Positions 18,467 to 27,721 of a stretch of 64,000 bases of DNA are shown here, piece after piece. The number at the start of each line of letters is the position of its first letter. Position 1 is the first letter of the stretch. The notes beneath the pieces are model-generated. The model did no database searches. It had not been told where the DNA came from and saw only the letters and a list, made by a program, of their open reading frames with translations. The translations under genes and the position numbers were made by a program. Where the stretch lies: assembly GCF_001687325.1 (NCBI RefSeq), contig NZ_LZRD01000033.1, forward strand, positions 1-64,000, given 5' to 3'. The stretch comes from Streptomyces sp. PTY087I2. GTDB lineage: Bacteria; Actinomycetota; Actinomycetes; Streptomycetales; Streptomycetaceae.

Positions 18467-19366
18467 GTGCAAGGCCAGGACGGCGAGCGGAACCGGCACG
18501 GGGCACGGGACGGGGGCGAGCCGCTGGCCGGGGCGTCGGCCGGCACCCCGGCCGGTACGCCGACCGAGGCTTCGGCCGGGGCACCAGCAGCTGGTACGCC
18601 GACCGGGGCGTCGGCCGAGGTTCCGGTTGAGGCGTCAGCCGGGACGTCGTCCGCTGTTCCCGCCGGGGCTCCGACCGGTACTCCGGCCGGGGCATCAGCC
18701 GGTACACCGACCGGGGCTCCGCCTGGGGCATCAGCCGGTACGCCGACCGGGGCATCGCCCGGAGCCCCCGATCCGGAGCCCCGGCGCGGACGGCCCCGTT
18801 CCGCCGCCGCCGAGCGGGCGATCCTGGACGCCGTCATCGCCCTCCTGGAGGCGGGCGAACCGCTCGCGGCCCTCTCCATCGAGCGCATCGCGCGTACGGC
18901 GGGCGTCGGCAAGGCCACGATCTACCGCCGCTGGTCGGGCAAGGAGGAGCTGTTCGTCGACGTCGTACGCGACATGGAGCCCACCGACCCGCCCGTCTCC
19001 GGCACGGCGGGCCTCGCCGACCTGCGCGTGATGCTGGAGTCGCTGCGTACCCGGGGCCTCGCCCAGCGCTCCTCGGTGCTCCTGGTCAACATCTTCGCCC
19101 AGATGAAGAGCCACCCGAAGCTGTGGAACGAGTACCACGACACGGTCATCGCCCCCCGCCGCGTCGCGATGCTGGAGGCGGTGCGGCGCGCGGTCGCCGC
19201 CGGGGAACTCCGCGACGACCTCGACGTGGAGCTGATCGACGACCTCTTCGTCGGCCCCATGCTCGTCCGCACGGTGCACCGCCCCGACGCGCCGCTGCCC
19301 GACGACCTCGCGGACCGCATCATCGCCGCCCTGCTCCAGGGGCTCGCCCCCGCGGCACGAGTGTGA
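18467..19366 (+). CDS. TetR-family regulator with repetitive N-terminal extension
   Basis: A 299-residue regulator starting at GTG 18467. The canonical TetR DNA-binding domain starts only near residue 105 (RRGRPRSAAAERAILDAVI; IARTAGVGKATIYRRWSGKEEL), followed by a normal ligand-binding domain (DLRVMLESLRTRGLAQR...). The first ~100 residues are a low-complexity chain of Ala/Gly/Pro/Thr pentapeptide-like units (AGTPTGAS). A later start is possible but no good ATG/GTG lies just before the helix-turn-helix. It probably represses the DHA2 exporter upstream through the palindrome at 16670. Confidence 0.85.
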   Translation: MQGQDGERNRHGARDGGEPLAGASAGTPAGTPTEASAGAPAAGTPTGASAEVPVEASAGTSSAVPAGAPTGTPAGASAGTPTGAPPGASAGTPTGASPGAPDPEPRRGRPRSAAAERAILDAVIALLEAGEPLAALSIERIARTAGVGKATIYRRWSGKEELFVDVVRDMEPTDPPVSGTAGLADLRVMLESLRTRGLAQRSSVLLVNIFAQMKSHPKLWNEYHDTVIAPRRVAMLEAVRRAVAAGELRDDLDVELIDDLFVGPMLVRTVHRPDAPLPDDLADRIIAALLQGLAPAARV

Positions 19367-19596
19367 TCGTTCTGTCACAAGCCGCCCCGGCGGGCCCCGG
19401 GCCGGAACCCGTCCTCCCGACTTCGTCGTCCTGGTCTCCGTACGGGATCTCCGTACGGCCGTCGGACACGGAACACCGGGCGGGCCGCCAGGCCGGCAGC
19501 CCGGCGGGCCGGTAGGTCGACGGCGGGAAAGACGCCGCCCATCACCTAGGGTCGAGGGCGCGGCGATGTGCAGGGCAAGGCAGTGAGGACAGCGCG

Positions 19597-20622
19597 ATGG
19601 TGCAGGCGTACGGAGCGGACACGGACAACGGCAGCGCGGAGCAGCCCGGGGCCCGCGGATCCCGCTTCCGGGGCCTGCGGGACAGACTGACGTCCGACCC
19701 GGGCATCTGGCGGCGCGGCATCCTCCTGGCCCTCTGCTCGGTGCTGCTGACCCTGCTGATGGTCGTCCACGCGCAGATCCCCAACCGCCTCGGCAACCTC
19801 GGCAGCCTCATCGAGACGTTCCTGCCGTGGGTCGCGCTCTTCATCCCGGTGCTGCTGGTCCTGGGCCTGCTGCGGCGCTCCGCGACCGCCCTGATCGCGC
19901 TCCTGCTGCCCGTCGTGGTCTGGCTCAACGTGTTCGGCGGCCTGCTCACCGACAAGTCCGGCGGCGGCGGTGACCTGACCGTCGCCACCCACAACGTCAA
20001 CGCGGGCAACCCCGACCCCGAGGGCACCGCGCAGCAGGTCGCCGGATCCGGGGCGGACATCGTGGCGCTCCAGGAACTCCCGGGCCGGCAGGTCTCCACG
20101 TACGAGAAGTCGCTGGCCGGCCGCTACCCGTACCACTCGGTCCAGGGCACCGTGGGCCTGTGGAGCAAGTACCCGATGGCCGACACCAAGCCCGTCGACA
20201 TCAAGATGGGCTGGACCCGGGCGATGCGCTCGACGGTGAAGACCCCGCAGGGCGAGGTCGCGGTGTACGTGGCCCACCTGCCGTCCGTGCGCGTGAAGCT
20301 GCACGCCGGGTTCACCGCCAACCAGCGCGACAACAGCGCCGACGCGCTCGGCGAGGCCATCGCCGACGAGCGCGTGAAGCGGGTCGTCCTCCTCGGCGAC
20401 CTGAACGGCACGATGAACGACCGCTCGCTCAACGCGGTCACCGCGCAGATGCGCTCCACCCAGGGCGCGGCGGGCGACGGCTTCGGCTTCAGCTGGCCCG
20501 CCTCGTTCCCGATGGCCCGGATCGACCAGATCATGGTCAAGGGCGTCGAGCCGATGGCCTCCTGGACCCTCGCGGCGACCGACAGCGACCACCTCCCGAT
20601 CGCGGCCCGCGTGGAGCTGTGA
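19597..20622 (+). CDS. Membrane-anchored endonuclease/exonuclease/phosphatase family protein
   Basis: A 341-residue protein. After a ~40-residue cytosolic part come three hydrophobic helices (about 45-120), then an extracellular EEP domain. Motifs in order: VATHNVNAGN, DIVALQEL (metal-binding Glu), SKYPM, VAHLPSV, LLGDLNGTMND and MARIDQIMV, with SDHLPI at the end. The fold is that of metal-dependent phosphodiesterases (sphingomyelinase/DNase I type). With its membrane anchor it may act on lipid or nucleotide phosphodiesters outside the cell; the substrate is unknown. The start is ATG 19597. Confidence 0.85.
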   Translation: MVQAYGADTDNGSAEQPGARGSRFRGLRDRLTSDPGIWRRGILLALCSVLLTLLMVVHAQIPNRLGNLGSLIETFLPWVALFIPVLLVLGLLRRSATALIALLLPVVVWLNVFGGLLTDKSGGGGDLTVATHNVNAGNPDPEGTAQQVAGSGADIVALQELPGRQVSTYEKSLAGRYPYHSVQGTVGLWSKYPMADTKPVDIKMGWTRAMRSTVKTPQGEVAVYVAHLPSVRVKLHAGFTANQRDNSADALGEAIADERVKRVVLLGDLNGTMNDRSLNAVTAQMRSTQGAAGDGFGFSWPASFPMARIDQIMVKGVEPMASWTLAATDSDHLPIAARVEL

Positions 20623-20839
20623 GAACGCCCGGGGAGACAGCCGGGGGGACGGCCGCAACGAGCCGTTCACCTGGCGGTGGGCGACCCGGCACAAACGTCT
20701 GCGACAATTTGTTCCAGTAACTTACATATGGCTGGCGTGAGCCGTTGCCAGGCACCCCGAGTGCCCCGGCAACGGCTTCCTGCCGTGCGCGCGCCCCCGC
20801 CCCGCTCAGCACCACCGCATTGTGAAAGGTCCCCTCCCC

Positions 20840-22141
20840 ATGCCCCTGGCCCTCCTCGCCCTGGCCGTGAGCGCCTTCGGCATAGGCACGACGGAGTTCG
20901 TCATGATGGGCCTGCTGCCCAACGTGGCGGACGACCTCGGCACGTCCGTGCCCACCGCCGGATACCTCGTCTCGGCGTACGCGATCGGCGTCGTCCTCGG
21001 CGCACCGCTGCTCACCGGCCTGGGTTCCCGCGTCCCGCGCAAGAAGATGCTGCTGCTCCTGATGGCGCTGTTCACCGTCGGCAACCTGGCCTCCGCGCTC
21101 GCACCGGACTTCGGCTGGCTGGTCGCGGGCCGCTTCCTCGCCGGTCTCCCGCACGGCGCGTTCTTCGGCGTCGGCGCGGTGGTCGCCGCCCGGCTGGTCT
21201 CCGAGGGCCGCCAGGCGCGGGCGGTGGCGACGATGTTCCTCGGCCTGACGGTGGCGAACATCGTCGGCGTCCCCGCCGCCACCCTCCTCGGCCAGCACCT
21301 CGGCTGGCGGGCCACCTTCCTGGTCGTCGCGGCGATCGGCCTCGCGGCGATGGCGGCCCTGGCCCGCCTGGTGCCCCGTATCCCGGTCGAGGCTCACCAG
21401 GACGTACGCCGCGAACTGCGCGCCCTCGGCAACCGTCAGGTGCTCCTCGGCCTGCTCACCGCGGTCTTCGGCTTCGCCGGGGTCTTCGCGGTGTACTCGT
21501 ACCTCTCGGCCATGACCACGAAGGCGATGGGCTTCGGCGAGTCGTCCGTCACCCTGGTCCTGGCCCTCTTCGGCATCGGCATGACCCTGGGCGCCCTCGC
21601 CGCGGGCCCCCTCACGGACCGCGCCCTGCGCCCGACGCTGTACGGATCGCTCGGCGCCCTCGCGGTGGTCCTGGTGGCGTTCCCGTTCACGGTGCACGTG
21701 CAGTGGGCGGCGCTGGCGATGGTGGTGCTGCTCGGCGCCGTCGGCTTCATGACGACGACTCCGCTCCAGATGCTGGTCATGAACAAGGCAAAGGACGCCC
21801 CGACCCTGGCCTCCGCCTCCAACCACTCCGCCTTCAACCTGGCCAACGCGGGCGGCGCCTGGCTGGGCGGCGTGGCGATCGCGGCGGGCTGGGGCTGGAC
21901 GTCCCCGGCGTTCGTGGGCGCGGTGCTGGCGGTGGCGGGCTTGGCGATAGCAGCAACGGCGGGCTACTTGGACCGGAACGGGGGCAAGCCCCGCTCCCGA
22001 GTGGTGGCGGCGAATTCAGCCCGCCCGGCACCCAGTCCAGCCCGTCCGGCGTTTGAGGACGGAACCGTTGCTCCGGGCGGGCCGGCCACCCACGTGGAAC
22101 CCAGCCCGCCCGGCGCCCCATCCAGCCCGTCCGGCGTTTGA
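20840..22141 (+). CDS. DHA1-family MFS exporter with repeat-derived C-terminus
   Basis: About 433 residues with 12 hydrophobic segments. FGIGTTEFVMMGLLPNVADD, motif A GLGSRVPRKKMLLLLM and GRFLAGLPHGAFFGVGA are typical of the AraJ/chloramphenicol-resistance (Cmx) branch. The start is ATG 20840; GTG at 20822 is also in frame. The transporter proper ends near GYLDRNGG. The remaining ~50 residues are encoded by degenerate and intact copies of the interspersed repeat, the second of which supplies the TGA stop (tail SSPSGV), so the tail is probably not functional. It is convergent with nadE. Confidence 0.9.
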   Translation: MPLALLALAVSAFGIGTTEFVMMGLLPNVADDLGTSVPTAGYLVSAYAIGVVLGAPLLTGLGSRVPRKKMLLLLMALFTVGNLASALAPDFGWLVAGRFLAGLPHGAFFGVGAVVAARLVSEGRQARAVATMFLGLTVANIVGVPAATLLGQHLGWRATFLVVAAIGLAAMAALARLVPRIPVEAHQDVRRELRALGNRQVLLGLLTAVFGFAGVFAVYSYLSAMTTKAMGFGESSVTLVLALFGIGMTLGALAAGPLTDRALRPTLYGSLGALAVVLVAFPFTVHVQWAALAMVVLLGAVGFMTTTPLQMLVMNKAKDAPTLASASNHSAFNLANAGGAWLGGVAIAAGWGWTSPAFVGAVLAVAGLAIAATAGYLDRNGGKPRSRVVAANSARPAPSPARPAFEDGTVAPGGPATHVEPSPPGAPSSPSGV

Positions 22142-22291
22142 GGACGGAACCGAAACGCCGGGCGGGCCCGAGGCAACATCGACCCCGGGCCCGCCCGGCA
22201 ACCCCAGCCCGTCCGGCGCTTGAGGACGGAACCGGCACGCCGGACGGACCGGCCCCTCACGTGGAACCCAGCCCGTCCGGCGCTTGAGGAC
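22038..22291 (+). repeat. Interspersed GC-rich repeat, cluster B (4 copies)
   Basis: Intact copies of CAGCCCGTCCGGCG(T/C)T followed by TGAGGAC at 22038, 22123, 22205 and 22269, with weaker copies (CAGCCCGCCCGGC) between them. Three are followed by GGAACC. The first is read inside the MFS gene, the second ends it, and the rest fill the gap to the convergent nadE gene. Confidence 0.9.
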
Positions 22292-22331
22292 AAAGGCGGC
22301 CGCCGGACGCCCCCGGCAACCACCCACCCCG

Positions 22332-24086
22332 CTAAGACGACTCGCGCCACCGATTCGTAATCGGCAACCGCCGATCCTTCCCGAACCCCTTCGGCGAAAT
22401 CTTCGTCCCCGGCGGATACTGCCGCCGCTTGTACTCCGCCGTATCCACCATCCGCAACGTCTTCGCCACCAGCTCCGCATCGAACCCGGCCGCGACAATC
22501 GCCTCCATCCCCTGGTCCCGGTCGACGTACAGCTCCAGGATCGCGTCCAGGACCTCGTAGTCCGGCAGCGAATCCGTGTCGACCTGCCCCGGCCGCAGCT
22601 CCGCACTCGGCGGCTTGGTGATCGAGGCCTCGGGAATCGGCGGGGTCTGCCCCCGCTCCTCCGCAGCCCGGTTGCGCCACTTCGCCAGCCGGAACACGGC
22701 CGACTTGTACACGTCCTTGATCGGCCCGTACGCCCCGACCGCGTCCCCGTACAGCGTGGAGTAACCGACCGCCAGCTCCGACTTGTTGCCGGGCGCCAGC
22801 ACGATCTGCCCCTCCTGGTTGGAGATGGCCATCAGCGTCGTACCGCGCAGCCGCGCCTGGAGGTTCTCCTCGGCCAGCCCCGTGAGCTGCAACGACTCCA
22901 TGTACGCGTCGAACATCGGCGCGATCGGCACCGTACGGAAGTTGAGCCCGGTACGCCGCGCCAGCTCGGCCGCGTCGTCCTTGGAGTGCTCCGAGGAGTA
23001 CTTCGACGGCATGGACACCCCGTACACGTTCTGCGCACCGAGCGCATCGCACGCGATGGCCGCGCAGATCGCCGAGTCGATGCCGCCGGAGAGCCCGATC
23101 AGCACGCTGCTGAAACCGTTCTTCGCAGCGTACGCGCGGAGCCCCACGACCAGCGCCGAGTAGATCTCCTCCTCGTCCTCCAGCCGCTCCGCGTACCCGC
23201 CCGCGAGCTCCGGCTCGTACGCGTCCACGGGCCGGTCCGACAGCACGACATGGTCGATCCGCAGCCCGTCGTCCACGACGCCCGAGGGCGCCACGGTCGC
23301 CGCCGCCGGCAGCTCCAGATCGAGGATCACGCTGCCCTCGGAGAACTGCGGGGCGCGGGCGATGACCTCGCCCTCCTTGTCGACGACGATCGAGTCACCG
23401 TCGAAGACGAGCTCGTCCTGACCGCCGATCATCGCCAGATAGGCCGTGGTGCACCCGGCCTCCTGGGCCCGCTTGCGGACCAGCTCCAGCCGGGTGTCGT
23501 CCTTGTCCCGCTCGTACGGCGAGGCGTTGATGGAGAGCAGCAGCCCGGCCCCGGCGGACCGGGCGGCCGGGACGCGCCCGCCGTCCTGCCACAGGTCCTC
23601 GCAGATCGCGAGGGCCACGTCGATGCCGTGGACCCGGACGACGGGCATCGAGTCGCCCGGCACGAAGTACCGGAACTCGTCGAAGACGCCGTAGTTCGGC
23701 AGGTGGTGCTTGGCGAAGTTGAGTGCGATCCCACCGCGGTGCAGCACCGCGGCGGCGTTGCGCGGGGAGCCGGCCGGCTGTCCGTAGCGCGCCGCGGCGT
23801 GCTCGGAGCGGTCCAGGTAACCGACGACGACCGGCAGTTCGCCGAAGCCCTCCGCGTCGAGCCGGGCGGCCAGCGCGCGGAGCGCCTGCCGCGAGGCCTC
23901 GACGAAGGACGACCGCAGGGCCAGGTCCTCGACGGGGTATCCGGTCAGCACCATCTCGGGGAACGCCACGAGGTGGGCGCCCTGTTCGGCGGCGTGCCGG
24001 GTCCAGTGGACGATCGCCTCGGAGTTGCCGGCGAGGTCGCCGACGGTCGAGTCGATCTGATTCAGTGCGAGGCGTAGTTGAGGCAC
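22332..24086 (-). CDS. nadE: Glutamine-hydrolysing NAD+ synthase
   Basis: A 584-residue two-domain enzyme making NAD+ from nicotinic acid adenine dinucleotide with ATP and glutamine. The N-terminal nitrilase-type glutaminase has the triad Glu44 (AFPEM), Lys126 (NFAKHHLPNYGVFDE) and Cys162 (ICEDLW). The C-terminal synthetase has the PP-loop SGGIDS at 333-338, then YGVSMPSKYSSEHS and the P2-type region near the end. The start is GTG 24086 before PQLRLALNQIDSTVGDL, which is the conserved N-terminus; the frame is open further but without a better site. It stands alone. Confidence 0.96.
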   Translation of the reverse strand: MPQLRLALNQIDSTVGDLAGNSEAIVHWTRHAAEQGAHLVAFPEMVLTGYPVEDLALRSSFVEASRQALRALAARLDAEGFGELPVVVGYLDRSEHAAARYGQPAGSPRNAAAVLHRGGIALNFAKHHLPNYGVFDEFRYFVPGDSMPVVRVHGIDVALAICEDLWQDGGRVPAARSAGAGLLLSINASPYERDKDDTRLELVRKRAQEAGCTTAYLAMIGGQDELVFDGDSIVVDKEGEVIARAPQFSEGSVILDLELPAAATVAPSGVVDDGLRIDHVVLSDRPVDAYEPELAGGYAERLEDEEEIYSALVVGLRAYAAKNGFSSVLIGLSGGIDSAICAAIACDALGAQNVYGVSMPSKYSSEHSKDDAAELARRTGLNFRTVPIAPMFDAYMESLQLTGLAEENLQARLRGTTLMAISNQEGQIVLAPGNKSELAVGYSTLYGDAVGAYGPIKDVYKSAVFRLAKWRNRAAEERGQTPPIPEASITKPPSAELRPGQVDTDSLPDYEVLDAILELYVDRDQGMEAIVAAGFDAELVAKTLRMVDTAEYKRRQYPPGTKISPKGFGKDRRLPITNRWRESS

Positions 24087-24207
24087 GTCCGCCAGTGTAA
24101 TCGTCTTTCTGACGCGATGTCCCGGCGGGCCGGGCAAAATCTGCCCCGGCCCACCGAAACCGCAGGTGGGACGGTTGTGCGCACCGACCCGCAGAGTCCC
24201 CGAGGAC

Positions 24208-25797
24208 TCAGCCCCGGTACCCGAGGACCGCCATCATCCCCGCCTCCGCGTGGTAGACGTTGTGGCAGTGGACCATCCACAGCCCCGGGTTGTCGGCGTC
24301 GAAGTCCACGGTCAGCGACCGGTGCGGTAGCACGATCGCGGTGTCCTTACGGGCCCCGGCCGCGCTCCCGCCGAGCGCGAAGGTGTGCCCGTGCAGATGC
24401 AGCGGATGCCACATGGCCGTCCCGTTGTCGAAGACGAGCCGCACCCGCTCGCCCGCCTCCACCGGCCGCCGCCGCTCCGCGTCGTACGGCTGCCCGTCGA
24501 AGGCCCAGTCGTACGTCGCCATCCCGCCGGTGAGCCGCATCCGGATCGTCCGGTCCGGCAGCCGGACGGGCAGCGCGACGGACGGATCCGGAACCAGCCG
24601 CCCCGCCTGCACCACCTCCCCCTCCAGCTCCCTGGGACGTACGGAGGCGGCGGGCGCGGCCCCGCTCCCGGTCCGCAGGACGGCGAGGGCGGCGGCCTTC
24701 TTCCCCTCGGCCAGGGCGGTCAGCGGGAAGACCCCGTCCCCGGCGGTGACGAGGACGTCGTACCGCTCGCCCATCCCCAGCAGCAGCGCGTCCCCCGGGG
24801 TGTGCCGGACCGGGAACCCGTCGGTGTGCGTCACGGTCATCCGGTGCCCGCCGAGCGCGACGCGGAAGGCGGTGTCGCCGCCGGCGTTGATGATCCGCAG
24901 CCGGATACGGTCACCGGGCCGCGCCTCGAACGTCTCCGGATCGTCCGCGATTCGCCCGTTGACGAGGTAGTGCGGATAGGCGACATCACCGGCATCGCCA
25001 CCGAGCGCCTCACTACGGGCCCCCATCATCATCCGAGAGGGACCACCGCCCTCCGGATCGTCCTCACCGGAACCGGCCATGGTGTGCGCACCATGATCCA
25101 TCCCGCCGCTGCCATGCCCCATCCCCCCGGACAGCTCCTTGAGCACGGCGTCGGGCGTCGAACCGTCCACCCCGTCGACCCAGTCGTCGAGGACGACGAC
25201 CCACTCCTTGTCGTACGCCAACGGCTCCTTCGGGTCCTCGACGATCAGCGGCGCGTACAGCCCCCGGTCCTGCTGGACGCCGGAGTGCGGGTGGAACCAG
25301 TACGTCCCCGGATGCGGTACGGCGAACCGGTAGGCGAACGCGGCCCCCGGGGCGATGTTCCGCTGGGTCAGCCCGGGGACCCCGTCCATGTCGTTGCGCA
25401 GCGCGAGCCCGTGCCAGTGCAGGGAGGTGGGCTGCGGGAGGTGGTTGGCGAGGGTGAGGGCGAGGGTGTCCCCAGCCGTCACCCGCACCTCGCGCCCGGG
25501 CAGCCGGTCCCCGTAGGCCCAGGAGGCGACGGTGGTGCCGCCGCCCAGATCGAGCCGGGTCCGGGTGGCGGTGAGGGAGACCTTCCGTACGGGCCCGGAG
25601 CCGCGCGCCGCCTCTGCCGCCTCGACCTCCTTGCCGCCGGGCGAGACGTACGTACCGGAGTCCTGGGCCCCGCCGCCGGGGGAGTGGGCGCCGCCGTGAC
25701 CGCCGCCGCCGTCGGAACAGGCGGCGAGGGCTCCCGTACCGGCGACGGCGAGAGCGGCGCCGAGCACGGCGCGTCGGGTGGGTCGGTGCATGGGCAT
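24208..25797 (-). CDS. Multicopper oxidase lipoprotein (CueO/laccase-like)
   Basis: A 529-residue exported enzyme. Its N-terminus has twin Arg (TRRAVLG) and a lipobox LAAC with Cys27, suggesting Tat export and lipid anchoring. The four copper motifs are present: HWHG at 127-130, HPHSG at 169-173, HPLHLHGH at about 464 and HCHNVYHAEAGMM at about 510. A Met/His/Gly-rich insert (SGGMGHGSGGMDHGAHTM, about 250-275) resembles the Met-rich segments of copper-tolerance oxidases. Role: oxidation of Cu(I) or phenols at the cell surface. The start is ATG 25797 with AGAGGTG upstream. It lies 62 bases after the DUF6153 gene, probably in the same transcript. Confidence 0.93.
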   Translation of the reverse strand: MPMHRPTRRAVLGAALAVAGTGALAACSDGGGGHGGAHSPGGGAQDSGTYVSPGGKEVEAAEAARGSGPVRKVSLTATRTRLDLGGGTTVASWAYGDRLPGREVRVTAGDTLALTLANHLPQPTSLHWHGLALRNDMDGVPGLTQRNIAPGAAFAYRFAVPHPGTYWFHPHSGVQQDRGLYAPLIVEDPKEPLAYDKEWVVVLDDWVDGVDGSTPDAVLKELSGGMGHGSGGMDHGAHTMAGSGEDDPEGGGPSRMMMGARSEALGGDAGDVAYPHYLVNGRIADDPETFEARPGDRIRLRIINAGGDTAFRVALGGHRMTVTHTDGFPVRHTPGDALLLGMGERYDVLVTAGDGVFPLTALAEGKKAAALAVLRTGSGAAPAASVRPRELEGEVVQAGRLVPDPSVALPVRLPDRTIRMRLTGGMATYDWAFDGQPYDAERRRPVEAGERVRLVFDNGTAMWHPLHLHGHTFALGGSAAGARKDTAIVLPHRSLTVDFDADNPGLWMVHCHNVYHAEAGMMAVLGYRG

Positions 25798-25859
25798 GCT
25801 GAAGACACCTCTGAAGAACTTGGTGGTTTCGAGAAGGGGCGGAGGTGAGACGCCCACTC

Positions 25860-26288
25860 CTAAATACGCAGCACCGAGACGCTTGCGAGCACCGATATCG
25901 GGGGAGGCGGATTCGGCCGCAGCACACGCAGGAGCCCGGAAATCGTCGGCGTACCGAGAGGCCGCCCGTCGGCGCGCAGGCCGAGCAGCCAGGAACCGAC
26001 GAGGGCGAGGCTCCAGGCGCCGAGGACGGCGAGGCAGACGGAGAGCGGATCCATGCCGCTCATGGGGGCGTCGGTGCCGGGGGAGTCGTGCGGCGGGGGA
26101 TGCTCGCCCATGGCGGCCGACGGCGCGGAGGCCGTCGGCATCGCGGCCGATCCGCTGTGCTCGGCCGGATGGCCGACCGGATGCCCGACCGTATGCATGG
26201 TGACGATGCCGAACAGCAGCGCGGCGAACAGCATCAGCTGCCCGTACGTCACGCTCCTGCTCCGCGCTCTGCCCGCCATGCGGGCCAC
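25860..26288 (-). CDS. DUF6153-like membrane protein with His-rich loop
   Basis: A 142-residue protein with one hydrophobic helix near the N-terminus (GQLMLFAALLFGIVTMHTVG) and another near 85-100 (VCLAVLGAWSLALVGSWLLG). The loop between them is His/Met/Pro-rich (HTVGHPVGHPAEHSG; MGEHPPPHD), suggesting metal binding outside the membrane. The start is GTG 26288 or ATG 26279. It precedes the multicopper oxidase gene, which supports a role in copper handling, but no function is established that I know of. Confidence 0.75.
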   Translation of the reverse strand: MARMAGRARSRSVTYGQLMLFAALLFGIVTMHTVGHPVGHPAEHSGSAAMPTASAPSAAMGEHPPPHDSPGTDAPMSGMDPLSVCLAVLGAWSLALVGSWLLGLRADGRPLGTPTISGLLRVLRPNPPPPISVLASVSVLRI

Positions 26289-26370
26289 CCTACCCCCGGC
26301 GGGTATACCGACGGACGGCGGCCCGACGCCTCTCCGCCGAAGCGGAGCGGGGGCGCCGGGCTCGCTCTGT

Positions 26371-26410
26371 CAGCTGCGGGAGTAGACCTTCAGCTGCGGG
26401 AGTAGACCTT
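26371..26410. repeat. Exact 20-bp tandem duplication at the 3' end of the CBS gene
   Basis: CAGCTGCGGGAGTAGACCTT occurs twice back to back. The upstream copy (26391-26410) contains the last codons of the CBS gene (VYSRS and part of its stop); the second copy repeats them after the stop. It is a recent-looking slippage event that leaves the protein unchanged. Confidence 0.95.
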
Positions 26411-26815
26411 CTCCGCCCAGCCCGCGATCTGCTCCTCGGTGAGGTGCTGGGCGAGGTCGGCCTCGCTGATCATGCCGACCAGCCTCTTGTTCTCGACGAC
26501 GGGGAGCCGGCGGATGCGGTGGGTCTGCATCTCCTCCAGGACCGCGTCCACATCGGCCTCCGCCTCGATCCAGCGGGGCGTGCCCTGCGCGAGATCGCCC
26601 GCCGTGACCTTCGACGGATCGTGCCCCTTGGCCACACAGCCGACGACGATGTCGCGGTCGGTGATGATGCCGATCATCCGGTCCGAGTCGCCTTCGGCGG
26701 AGACGGGCAGGGCGCCCACGTTGTGCTCGCGCATCAACTGCGCCGCACGGTCGAGGGTCTCGTGGGCCGGGATCCAGCGGGCCCCGCTGTGCATGATGTC
26801 TTTGGCGGTCGTCAT
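26390..26815 (-). CDS. CBS-domain pair protein
   Basis: A 141-residue protein made only of two CBS motifs: TTAKDIMHSGARWIPAHETL through MIGIITDRDIVVGCVAKG (about 1-65) and VTAGDLAQGTPRWIEAEADV through RLVGMISEADLAQHL (about 70-130). Such stand-alone CBS pairs bind adenine nucleotides or act as hypoxia and stress-linked modulators in actinobacteria. The start is ATG 26815 with a strong AGGAGGA site. It sits inside the metal/redox cluster but has its own leader of about 160 bases, so it may be transcribed separately. Confidence 0.92.
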   Translation of the reverse strand: MTTAKDIMHSGARWIPAHETLDRAAQLMREHNVGALPVSAEGDSDRMIGIITDRDIVVGCVAKGHDPSKVTAGDLAQGTPRWIEAEADVDAVLEEMQTHRIRRLPVVENKRLVGMISEADLAQHLTEEQIAGWAEKVYSRS

Positions 26816-26974
26816 GGGGGATTTCCTCCTGCGTGCCGATGGCACTGCCGTACGGCCCCGAGCGCACCCATCGTCATCGGCGGGGCGGGCACGCGCGACC
26901 GCAATCACCCGTTCGGGTGCGCGGACGAGGGGCTGCAAGCTGACGCGCGTCGTCCGGGCTGTGGCCTCCCGGGC

Positions 26975-27721
26975 TCAGGACCGGGGGCGGGCCTTCCGCT
27001 CGGTGAGCATGTCGCGCATGAGCCCCAGCTCGGACTGCTGCCCCTCGACCATGCCCTGGGCGAGCCGCTGCTCCACCGGGACGGTGCACCGGGAGGCGCA
27101 GGCCTCGGCCATGACGACGCCGCCCTTGTGGTGGTCCGTCATGAGCTGGAGGTAGAAGACCTCGGCCTGCTGGCCGTCGAGGCGCGCGAGCCGCTCCAGC
27201 TCGGCGCGGGAAGCCATCCCCGCCATGAGCACACCGTCGCCGCCACCGCCGGGATGGTGCCCACCGTGCTCATGCCCGCCGTCCCCGCCCATCCAGGCCA
27301 TCGGGGGAACGTCGCCGCCCGCGACCTTGGGCAGCCCCCAGAGGTCGAGCCGGCCGAGGAGCATGCCGCGCTGGTTGGCCTGGGTGTTGGCGATGTCGTA
27401 CGCGAGACGGCGTACGTCCTCGTCGTCCGTACGGTCGCGGACGATGAACGACATCTCGACGGCCTGCTGATGGTGGACGGCCATGTCCCGGGCGAACCCG
27501 GCGTCGACGGAGTCCGAGGCGGGGGCGCCGGCCGCGCGGGGCGCCGAACCGTCCTCGCGGGCGGCGGCGACGGCGGCGGCCCCGGCGAAGAGCAGGGCGA
27601 GGGCCACGGCGACCCCGGCCGCCCACCGGACGCGCGCGGTCTTGAGCCGTTCGGCACCGGCTGTCGTATCCGTCGTATCCGTCGTATCCGTCGTGTCTGT
27701 CATGCCGGTCACACCGGTCAC
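26975..27721 (-). CDS. DUF305 protein, membrane-anchored
   Basis: A 248-residue protein with one N-terminal membrane helix (VRWAAGVAVALALLFAGAAAV) and an outside domain holding the two DUF305 half-motifs: FARDMAVHHQQAVEMSF (about 80-96) and FYLQLMTDHHKGGVVMAEAC (about 190-210). The paired HH helices form a ferritin-like bundle; members often accompany copper genes. A His/Gly-rich insert (GGDGGHEHGGHHPGGGGDG) lies between the halves. Start: GTG 27721 overlaps the upstream stop (GTGA); ATG 27703 is an alternative. The N-terminal DTT repeats come from a GTCGTATCC tandem repeat. Confidence 0.88.
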   Translation of the reverse strand: MTGVTGMTDTTDTTDTTDTTAGAERLKTARVRWAAGVAVALALLFAGAAAVAAAREDGSAPRAAGAPASDSVDAGFARDMAVHHQQAVEMSFIVRDRTDDEDVRRLAYDIANTQANQRGMLLGRLDLWGLPKVAGGDVPPMAWMGGDGGHEHGGHHPGGGGDGVLMAGMASRAELERLARLDGQQAEVFYLQLMTDHHKGGVVMAEACASRCTVPVEQRLAQGMVEGQQSELGLMRDMLTERKARPRS

